Under the pieces are notes generated by a model, which had not been told where the DNA came from, did no database searches, and worked only from the letters and a program-made list of their open reading frames with translations. 64,000 nt of DNA from Balanoglossus misakiensis (Eukaryota; Hemichordata). The DNA lies in assembly GCA_040954595.2 (NCBI GenBank), contig CM082596.2, forward strand, positions 434,001 through 498,000, given 5' to 3'. A program made the position numbers and the translations under genes. Of this stretch, positions 37,601 through 47,934 are shown piece after piece. The stretch's first letter is position 1. The number at the start of each line of letters is the position of its first letter.

Positions 37601-40600
37601 TGGGAATTTTCGAAATTTGGTGATTTTTTGATAAAAACCATGGGTTATAGCTCAGGAAAATCGCGAAAAATCGACCATTTTTCGACTTTGGGAATTTTCG
37701 AAATTTGGTGATTTTTTGATAAAAATCATGGGTTATAGCTCAGGAAAATCGCGAAAAATCGACCATTTTTCGACTTTGGGAATTTTCGAAATTTGGTGAT
37801 TTTTTGATAAAAATCATGGGTTATAGCTCAGGAAAATCGCGAAAAATCGACCATTTTTCGACTTTGGGATTTTCGAAATTTGGTGATTTTTTGATAAAAA
37901 TCATGGGTTATAGCTCAGGAAAATCGCGAAAAATCGACCATTTTTCGACTTTGGGAATTTTCGAAATTTGGTGATTTTTGATAAAAACCATGGGTTATAG
38001 CTCAGGAAAATCGCGAAAAATCGACCATTTTTCGACTTTAGGAATTTTCGAAATTTGGTGATTTTTTGATAAAAATCATGGGTTATAGCTCAGGAAAATC
38101 GCGAAAAATCGACCATTTTTCGACTTTGGGAATTTTCGAAATTTGGTGATTTTTTGATAAAAATCATGGGTTATAGCTCAGGAAAATCGCGAAAAATCGA
38201 CCATTTTTCGACTTTGGGAATTTTCGAAATTTGGTGATTTTTTGATAAAAATCATGGGTTATAGCTCAGGAAAAATCGCGAAAAATCGACCATTTTTCGA
38301 CTTTGGAATTTTCGAAATTTGGTGATTTTTTGATAAAAATCATGGGTTATAGCTCAGGAAAATCGCGAAAAATCGACCATTTTTCGACTTTGGGAATTTT
38401 CGAAATTTGGTGATTTTTTGATAAAAACCATGAGTTATAGCTCAGGAAAATCGCGATAAATCGACCATTTTTCGACTTTGGGAATTTTCGAAATTTGGTG
38501 ATTTTTTGATAAAAACCATGGGTTATAGCTCAGGAAAATCGCGAAAAATCGACCATTTTTCGACTTTGGGAATTTTCGAAATTTGGTGATTTTTTGATAA
38601 AAATCATGGGTTATAGCTCAGGAAAATCGCGAAAAATCGACCATTTTTCGACTTTGGGAATTTTCGAAATTTGGTGATTTTTGATAAAATCATGGGTTAT
38701 AGCTCAGGAAAATCGCGAAAAATCGACCATTTTTCGACTTTGGGAATTTTCGAAATTTGGTGATTTTTTGATAAAAATCATGGGTTATAGCTCAGGAAAA
38801 TCGCGAAAAATCGACCATTTTTCGACTTTGGGAATTTTCGAAATTTGGTGATTTTTTGATAAAAATCATGGGTTATAGCTCAGGAAAATCGCGAAAAATC
38901 GACCATTTTCGACTTTGGGAATTTTCGAAATTTGGTGATTTTTTGATAAAAACCATGGGTTATAGCTCAGAAAATCGCGAAAAATCGACCATTTTTCGAC
39001 TTTGGGAATTTTCGAAATTTGGTGATTTTTTGATAAAAATCATGGGTTATAGCTCAGGAAAATCGCGAAAAATCGACCATTTTTCGACTTTGGGAATTTT
39101 CGAAATTTGGTGATTTTTGATAAAAATCATGGGTTATAGCTCAGGAAAATCGCGAAAAATCGACCATTTTTCGACTTTGGGAATTTTCGAAATTTGGTGA
39201 TTTTTTGATAAAAATCAAGGTTAATAGCTCAGGAAAATCGCGAAAAATCGACCATTTTTCGACTTTGGGAATTTTCGAAATTTGGTGATTTTTTGATAAA
39301 AATCATGGGTTATAGCTCAGGAAAATCGCGAAAAATCGACCATTTTTCGACTTTGGGAATTTTCGAAATTTGGTGATTTTTTGATAAAAACCATGGGTTA
39401 TAGCTCAGGAAAATCGCGAAAAATCGACCATTTTTCGACTTTGGGAATTTTCGAAATTTGGTGATTTTTTGATAAAAACCATGGGTTATAGCTCAGGAAA
39501 ATCGCGAAAAATCGACCATTTTTCGACTTTGGGAATTTTCGAAATTTGGTGATTTTTTGATAAAAATCATGGGTTATAGCTCAGGAAAATCGCGAAAAAT
39601 CGACCATTTTTCGACTTTGGGAATTTTCGAAATTTGGTGATTTTTTGATAAAAATCATGGGTTATAGCTCAGGAAAATCGCGAAAAATCGACCATTTTTC
39701 GACTTTGGGAATTTTCGAAATTTGGTGATTTTTTGATAAAAATCATGGGTTATAGCTCAGGAAAATCGCGAAAAATCGACCATTTTTCGACTTTGGGAAT
39801 TTCGAAATTTGGTGATTTTTGATAAAAATCATGGGTTATAGCTCAGGAAAATCGCGAAAAATCGACCATTTTTCGACTTTGGGAATTTTCGAAATTTGGT
39901 GATTTTTTGATAAAAACCATGGGTTATAGCTCAGGAAAATCGCGAAAAATCGACCATTTTTCGACTTTGGGAATTTTCGAAATTTGGTGATTTTTTGATA
40001 AAAATCATGGGTTATAGCTCAGGAAAATCGCGAAAAATCGACCATTTTTCGACTTTGGGAATTTTCGAAATTTGGTGATTTTTTGATAAAAATCATGGGT
40101 TATAGCTCAGGAAAATCGCGAAAATCGACCATTTTTCGACTTTGGGAATTTTCGAAATTTGGTGATTTTTTGATAAAAATCATGGGTTATAGCTCAGGAA
40201 AATCGCGAAAAATCGACCATTTTTCGACTTTGGGAATTTTCGAAATTTGGTGATTTTTTGATAAAAATCATGGGTTATAGCTCAGGAAAATCGCGAAAAA
40301 TCGACCATTTTTCGACTTTGGGAATTTTCGAAATTTGGTGATTTTTTGATAAAAACCATGGGTTATAGCTCAGGAAAATCGCGAAAAATCGACCATTTTT
40401 CGATTTTGGGAATTTTCGAAATTTGGTGATTTTTTGATAAAAACCATGGGTTATAGCTCAGGAAAATCGCGAAAAATCGACCATTTTTCGACTTTGGGAA
40501 TTTTCGAAATTTGGTGATTTTTTGATAAAAACCATGGGTTATAGCTCAGGAAAATCGCGAAAATCGACCATTTTTCGACTTTGGGAATTTTCGAAATTTG

Positions 40601-43600
40601 GTGATTTTTTGATAAAAATCATGGGTTATAGCTCAGGAAAATCGCGAAAAATCGACCATTTTTCGACTTTGGGAATTTTCGAAATTTGGTGATTTTTTGA
40701 TAAAAATCATGGGTTATAGCTCAGGAAAATCGCGAAAAATCGACCATTTTTCGACTTTGGGAATTTTCGAAATTTGGTGATTTTTTGATAAAAATCATGG
40801 GTTATAGCTCAGGAAAATCGCGAAAATCGACCATTTTTCGACTTTGGGAATTTTCGAAATTTGGTGATTTTTTGATAAAAATCATGGGTTATAGCTCAGG
40901 AAAATCGCGAAAAATCGACCATTTTTCGACTTTGGGAATTTTCGAAATTTGGTGATTTTTTGATAAAAACCATGGGTTATAGCTCAGGAAAATCGCGAAA
41001 AATCGACCATTTTTCGACTTTGGGAATTTTCGAAATTTGGTGATTTTTTGATAAAAATCATGGGTTATAGCTCAGGAAAATCGCGAAAAATCGACCATTT
41101 TTCGACTTTGGGAATTTTCGAAATTTGGTGATTTTTTGATAAAAATCATGGGTTATAGCTCAGGAAAATCGCGAAAAATCGACTATTTTTCGACTTTGGG
41201 AATTTTCGAAATTTGGTGATTTTTTGATAAAAATCATGGGTTATAGCTCAGGAAAATCGCGAAAAATCGACCATTTTTCGACTTTGGGAATTTTCGAAAT
41301 TTGGTGATTTTTTGATAAAAATCATGGGTTATAGCTCAGGAAAATCGCGAAAAATCGACCATTTTTCGACTTTGGGAATTTTCGAAATTTGGTGATTTTT
41401 TGATAAAAACCATGGGTTATAGCTCAGGAAAATCGCGAAAAATCGACCATTTTTCGATTTTGGGAATTTTCGAAATTTGGTGATTTTTTGATAAAAACCA
41501 TGGGTTATAGCTCAGGAAAATCGCGAAAAATCGACCATTTTTCGACTTTGGGAATTTTCGAAATTTGGTGATTTTTTGATAAAAACCATGGGTTATAGCT
41601 CAGGAAAATCGCGAAAAATCGACCATTTTTCGACTTTGGGAATTTTCGAAATTTGGTGATTTTTTGATAAAAATCATGGGTTATAGCTCAGGAAAATCGC
41701 GAAAAATCGACCATTTTTCGACTTTGGGAATTTTCGAAATTTGGTGATTTTTTGATAAAAATCATGGGTTATAGCTCAGGAAAATCGCGAAAAATCGACC
41801 ATTTTTCGACTTTGGGAATTTTCGAAATTTGGTGATTTTTTGATAAAAATCATGGGTTATAGCTCAGGAAAATCGCGAAAAATCGACCATTTTTCGACTT
41901 TGGGAATTTTCGAAATTTGGTGATTTTTTGATAAAAATCATGGGTTATAGCTCAGGAAAATCGCGAAAAATCGACCATTTTTCGACTTTGGGAATTTTCG
42001 AAATTTGGTGATTTTTTGATAAAAATCATGGGTTATAGCTCAGGAAAATCGCGAAAAATCGACCATTTTTCGACTTTGGGAATTTTCGAAATTTGGTGAG
42101 TTTTTGATAAAAACCATGGGTTATAGCTCAGGAAAATCGCGAAAAATCGACCATTTTTCGATTTTGGGAATTTTCGAAATTTGGTGATTTTTTGATAAAA
42201 ACCATGGGTTATAGCTCAGGAAAATCGCGAAAAATCGACCATTTTTCGACTTTGGGAATTTTCGAAATTTGGTGATTTTTTGATAAAAACCATGGGTTAT
42301 AGCTCAGGAAAATCGCGAAAAATCGACCATTTTTCGACTTTGGGAATTTTCGAAATTTGGTGATTTTTTGATAAAAACCATGGGTTATAGCTCAGGAAAA
42401 TCGCGAAAAATCGACCATTTTTCGACTTTGGGAATTTTCGAAATTTGGTGATTTTTTGATAAAAATCATGGGTTATAGCTCAGGAAAATCGCGAAAAATC
42501 GACCATTTTTCGACTTTGGGAATTTTCGAAATTTGGTGATTTTTTGATAAAAACCATGGGTTATAGCTCAGGAAAATCGCGAAAAATCGACCATTTTTCG
42601 ACTTTGGGAATTTTCGAAATTTGGTGATTTTTTGATAAAAACCATGGGTTATAGCTCAGGAAAATCGCGAAAAATCGACCATTTTTCGACTTTGGGAATT
42701 TTCGAAATTTGGTGATTTTTTGATAAAAATCATGGGTTATAGCTCAGGAAAATCGCGAAAAATCGACCATTTTTCGACTTTGGGAATTTTCGAAATTTGG
42801 TGATTTTTTGATAAAAATCATGGGTTATAGCTCAGGAAAATCGCGAAAAATCGACCATTTTTCGACTTTGGGAATTTTCGAAATTTGGTGATTTTTTGAT
42901 AAAAACCATGGGTTATAGCTCAGGAAAATCGCGAAAAATCGACCATTTTTCGACTTTGGGAATTTTCGAAATTTGGTGATTTTTTGATAAAAACCATGGG
43001 TTATAGCTCAGGAAAATCGCGAAAAATCGACCATTTTTCGACTTTGGGAATTTTCGAAATTTGGTGATTTTTTGATAAAAATCATGGGTTATAGCTCAGG
43101 AAAATCGCGAAAAATCGACCATTTTTCGACTTTGGGAATTTTCGAAATTTGGTGATTTTTTGATAAAAATCATGGGTTATAGCTCAGGAAAATCGCGAAA
43201 AATCGACCATTTTTCGACTTTGGGAATTTTCGAAATTTGGTGATTTTTTGATAAAAATCATGGGTTATAGCTCAGGAAAATCGCGAAAAATCGACCATTT
43301 TTCGACTTTGGGAATTTTCGAAATTTGGTGATTTTTTGATAAAAATCATGGGTTATAGCTCAGGAAAATCGCGAAAAATCGACCATTTTTCGACTTTGGG
43401 AATTTTCGAAATTTGGTGATTTTTTGATAAAAACCATGGGTTATAGCTCAGGAAAATCGCGAAAAATCGACCATTTTTCGACTTTGGGAATTTTCGAAAT
43501 TTGGTGATTTTTTGATAAAAATCATGGGTTATAGCTCAGGAAAATCGCGAAAAATCGACCATTTTTCGACTTTGGGAATTTTCGAAATTTGGTGATTTTT

Positions 43601-46455
43601 TGATAAAAATCATGGGTTATAGCTCAGGAAAATCGCGAAAAATCGACCATTTTTCGACTTTGGGAATTTTCGAAATTTGGTGATTTTTTGATAAAAATCA
43701 TGGGTTATAGCTCAGGAAAATCGCGAAAAATCGACCATTTTTCGACTTTGGGAATTTTCGAAATTTGGTGATTTTTTGATAAAAATCATGGGTTATAGCT
43801 CAGGAAAATCGCGAAAAATCGACCATTTTTCGACTTTGGGAATTTTCGAAATTTGGTGATTTTTTGATAAAAACCATGGGTTATAGCTCAGGAAAATCGC
43901 GAAAAATCGACCATTTTTCGATTTTGGGAATTTTCGAAATTTGGTGATTTTTTGATAAAAACCATGGGTTATAGCTCAGGAAAATCGCGAAAAATCGACC
44001 ATTTTTCGACTTTGGGAATTTTCGAAATTTGGTGATTTTTTGATAAAAACCATGGGTTATAGCTCAGGAAAATCGCGAAAAATCGACCATTTTTCGACTT
44101 TGGGAATTTTCGAAATTTGGTGATTTTTTGATAAAAATCATGGGTTATAGCTCAGGAAAATCGCGAAAAATCGACCATTTTTCGACTTTGGGAATTTTCG
44201 AAATTTGGTGATTTTTTGATAAAAATCATGGGTTATAGCTCAGGAAAATCGCGAAAAATCGACCATTTTTCGACTTTGGGAATTTTCGAAATTTGGTGAT
44301 TTTTTGATAAAAACCATGGGTTATAGCTCAGGAAAATCGCGAAAAATCGACCATTTTTCGATTTTGGGAATTTTCGAAATTTGGTGATTTTTTGATAAAA
44401 ACCATGGGTTATAGCTCAGGAAAATCGCGAAAAATCGACCATTTTTCGACTTTGGGAATTTTCGAAATTTGGTGATTTTTTGATAAAAACCATGGGTTAT
44501 AGCTCAGGAAAATCGCGAAAAATCGACCATTTTTCGACTTTGGGAATTTTCGAAATTTGGTGATTTTTTGATAAAAATCATGGGTTATAGCTCAGGAAAA
44601 TCGCGAAAAATCGACCATTTTTCGACTTTGGGAATTTTTGAAATTTGGTGATTTTTTGATAAAAATCATGGGTTATAGCTCAGGAAAATCGCGAAAAATC
44701 GACCATTTTTCGACTTTGGGAATTTTCGAAATTTGGTGATTTTTTGATAAAAATCATGGGTTATAGCTCAGGAAAATCGCGAAAAATCGACCATTTTTCG
44801 ACTTTGGGAATTTTCGAAATTTGGTGATTTTTTGATAAAAACCATGGGTTATAGCTCAGGAAAATCGCGAAAAATCGACCATTTTTCGACTTTGGGAATT
44901 TTCGAAATTTGGTGATTTTTTGATAAAAATCATGGGTTATAGCTCAGGAAAATCGCGAAAAATCGACCATTTTTCGACTTTGGGAATTTTCGAAATTTGG
45001 TGATTTTTTGATAAAAATCATGGGTTATAGCTCAGGAAAATCGCGAAAAATCGACCATTTTTCGACTTTGGGAATTTTCGAAATTTGGTGATTTTTTGAT
45101 AAAAATCATGGGTTATAGCTCAGGAAAATCGCGAAAAATCGACCATTTTTCGACTTTGGGAATTTTCGAAATTTGGTGATTTTTTGATAAAAATCATGGG
45201 TTATAGCTCAGGAAAATCGCGAAAAATCGACCATTTTTCGACTTTGGGAATTTTCGAAATTTGGTGATTTTTTGATAAAAATCATGGGTTATAGCTCAGG
45301 AAAATCGCGAAAAATCGACCATTTTTCGACTTTGGGAATTTTCGAAATTTGGTGATTTTTTGATAAAAATCATGGGTTATAGCTCAGGAAAATCGCGAAA
45401 AATCGACCATTTTTCGACTTTGGGAATTTTCGAAATTTGGTGATTTTTTGATAAAAATCATGGGTTATAGCTCAGGAAAATCGCGAAAAATCGACCATTT
45501 TTCGACTTTGGGAATTTTCGAAATTTGGTGATTTTTTCATAAAAACCATGGGTTATAGCTCAGGAAAATCGCGAAAAATCGACCATTTTTCGACTTTGGG
45601 AATTTTCGAAATTTGGTGATTTTTTCATAAAAACCATGGGTTATAGCTCAGGAAAATCGCGAAAAATCGACCATTTTTCGACTTTGGTGATTTTTTGATA
45701 AAAACCATGGGTTATAGCTCAGGAAAATCGCGAAAAATCGACCATTTTTCGACTTTGGGAATTTTCAAAATTTGGTGATTTTTTGATAAAAACCATGGGT
45801 TATAGCTCAGGAAAATCGCGAAAAATCGACCATTTTTCGACTTTGGGAATTTTCGAAATTTGGTGATTTTTTGATAAAAACCATGGGTTATAGCTCAGGA
45901 AAATCGCGAAAAATCGACCATTTTTCGACTTTGGGAATTTTCGAAATTTGGTGATTTTTTGATAAAAATCATGGGTTATAGCTCAGGAAAATCGCGAAAA
46001 ATCGACCATTTTTCGACTTTGGGAATTTTCGAAATTTGGTGATTTTTTGATAAAAATCATGGGTTATAGCTCAGGAAAATCGCGAAAAATCGACCATTTT
46101 TCGACTTTGGGAATTTTCGAAATTTGGTGATTTTTTGATAAAAACCATGGGTTATAGCTCAGGAAAATCGCGAAAAATCGACCATTTTTCGACTTTGGGA
46201 ATTTTCGAAATTTGGTGATTTTTTGATAAAAACCATGGGTTATAGCTCAGGAAAATCGCGAAAAATCGACCATTTTTCGACTTTGGGAATTTTCGAAATT
46301 TGGTGATTTTTTGATAAAAACCATGGGTTATAGCTCAGGAAAATCGCGAAAAATCGACCATTTTTCGACTTTGGGAATTTTCGAAATTTGGTGATTTTTT
46401 GATAAAAACCATGGGTTATAGCTCAGGAAAATCGCGAAAAATCGACCATTTTTCG
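31638..46455 (+). repeat. Satellite family C, + orientation, ~168 copies of 88 bp
   Basis: Example monomer: 45301-45388. Copies are nearly identical. The main variable site is C or T just before CATGGG. A rarer C-to-T change gives CGATTTTGGG at 40401, 41455, 42159, 43919 and 44359. One copy at about 45670 lacks about 16 bp. Single-base indels are frequent at 33-40 kb and almost absent at 40.9-45.6 kb. Confidence 0.95.
33368..33467. other. Assembly gap (100 N)
   Basis: Exactly 100 Ns, a conventional placeholder for a gap of unknown size. The monomers on both sides (about 32990-33650) are unusually corrupted, as expected at contig ends. Confidence 0.98.
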
Positions 46456-46555
46456 ACTTTTCCAAAACTCGAAATTTGGCCGATTTTTGAAAAAATCATG
46501 GGTTATAGCTCAGGAAAATCATCAAAAATCGACGAATTTTCGAGTTTTGGAAAAG

Positions 46556-47040
46556 TCGAAAATTCGTCGATTTTTGATGATTTTCCTGAGCTATAACCCA
46601 TGATTTCTTCAAAAATCGACGATTTTTGGAAGTTTGGAAAAGTCGAAAATTCGGCGATTTTTGACGATTTTCCTGAGCTATAACCCATGATTTCTTCAAA
46701 AATCGACGATTTTTGGAAGTTTGGAAAAGTCGAAAATTCGGCGATTTTTGACGATTTTCCTGAGCTATAACCCATGATTTCTTCAAAAATCGACGATTTT
46801 TGGAAGTTTGGAAAAGTCGAAAAATCGGCGATTTTTGACGATTTTCCTGAGCTATAACCCATGATTTCTTCAAAAATCGACGGTTTTTGGAAGTTTGGAA
46901 AAGTCGAAAAATCGGCGATTTTTGACGATTTTCCTGAGCTATAACCCATGATTTCTTCAAAAATCGACGATTTTTGGAAGTTTGGAAAAGTCGAAAAATC
47001 GGCGATTTTTGATGATTTTCCTGAGCTATAACCCATGATT
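46556..47040 (-). repeat. Satellite family B, - orientation, ~5-6 copies
   Basis: 87-bp units in reverse orientation, starting at the palindrome centred on 46544-46555 and ending at a third switch near 47041-47058. Confidence 0.92.
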
Positions 47041-47058
47041 TGGTCGATTCTTGACAAA

Positions 47059-47361
47059 AATCATGGGTTATAGCTCATGAAAATCATCCAGAAATGACAA
47101 TATTCGACTTTGCGAATTTTCGAAATTTGGTCGATTTTTGACAAAAATCATGGGTTATAGCTCATGAAAATCATCCAGAAATGACAATTTTTCGACTTTG
47201 CGAATTTTCGAAATTTTGTCATTTTTTGACAAAAATCATGGGTTATAGCTCATGAAAATCATCCAGAAATGACAATTTTTCGACTTTGCGAATTTTCGAA
47301 ATTTTGTCATTTTTTGACAAAAATCATGGGTTATAGCTCATGAAAATCATCCAGAAATGAC
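47059..47361 (+). repeat. Satellite family A, + orientation, ~4 copies (right end)
   Basis: Units with GCTCATGAAAATCATCCAG, the mirror image of the family A units at the far left end. The array stops abruptly after ATGACA at 47361. Confidence 0.9.
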
Positions 47362-47467
47362 AGCACCGTGGTAATTTGAAACTTGTACATAGTAATTTGG
47401 AACTTGTACATACATGTATACATTTCACCCTATGTGAAAAGCGACAACATAAAAGATAAAAAAAAAA

Positions 47468-47535
47468 GACAACGTGGGTTTCGAACCCCAGTCCTTCAAT
47501 CAGTAGGCCAAAACCTTAGCCACTGACCCAAGGTG
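47468..47535 (-). mobile_element. tRNA-like sequence, probable tRNA pseudogene or SINE head
   Basis: On the - strand, TGGGTCAGTGG resembles a Pol III A box. GGTTCGAAACC fits the B box, and a run of T follows at about 47458-47467, a Pol III terminator. The acceptor and T stems do not pair properly, so it is not a convincing functional tRNA. I see no matching second copy in this window. Confidence 0.5.
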
Positions 47536-47607
47536 ACTGACTGTTTATTTGACCCAAAAAGTATTACATAATGATCAAACTCGTGAAATTTAAAAAAAAT
47601 AAGTATG

Positions 47608-47660
47608 GCTCAGTCTCATTATAGTCAGTACTGTTAAAACTAACTATAATGAGACCGAGC
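47608..47660. repeat. Imperfect hairpin, 22-bp arms, 9-nt loop
   Basis: The arms 47608-47629 and 47639-47660 are reverse complements with two mismatches. It lies between the satellite end and a stray monomer. It could be a MITE-like remnant or part of the same insertion as the tRNA-like element. Confidence 0.6.
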
Positions 47661-47727
47661 ATTATTTCGATTCATAATTTCCACCGCAAAGCTATACCCT
47701 TGAAAAATGTCGAAAAATGAGAAAATC

Positions 47728-47796
47728 TCCAAAGTTCGCAAAGTCGAGAAATAGTCATTTTTCGACAATTTTCATGAGCTATAACCCATTGTTTTC
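47728..47796 (-). repeat. Isolated degenerate satellite monomer (family A-like)
   Basis: TTCGCAAAGTCGAGAAAT followed by CATGAGCTATAACCCAT matches the - orientation A units seen at 29.4-29.9 kb. It lies about 370 bp beyond the end of the array. Confidence 0.8.
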
Positions 47797-47934
47797 CTGT
47801 ACGACTTTTTTTGTGTGCTCAGAATTGTCTAAAAATTACCCTGTCTCCAAAAATATGCTGGATTAATATGTCGTATGTGGAATATCACTGCAGTTTAGTC
47901 AGAGAGAACACGGAAATAACAACAGGATAATAAA

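Larger units (their letters stand above)
29361..47361. repeat. 18-kb satellite array, 87/88-bp monomers, four orientation blocks
   Basis: About 205 tandem copies of a monomer built around a shared core (CATGGGTTATAGCTCA, or its reverse complement) plus AAAATCG/CGATTTT words. I distinguish three families. A contains CATCCAGAAATGAC. B is 87 bp and contains CCAAACTTCC. C is 88 bp and contains GGGAATTTTCGAAATTTGG. Block order and orientation: A then B on - (29361-30153), B then C then a B/C hybrid on + (30172-46543), B on - (46556-47040), A on + (47059-47361). The array fills the gap between the 3' ends of the two convergent genes. Copy number is a minimum because of the gap at 33368-33467. Confidence 0.97.

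Noticed and set aside
29361-47361. CRISPR array
   Set aside because: Monomers are contiguous with no unique spacers, no cas genes, and the context is animal DNA.
47468-47535. Functional tRNA gene
   Set aside because: The acceptor and T stems do not pair properly and no clean anticodon loop forms.
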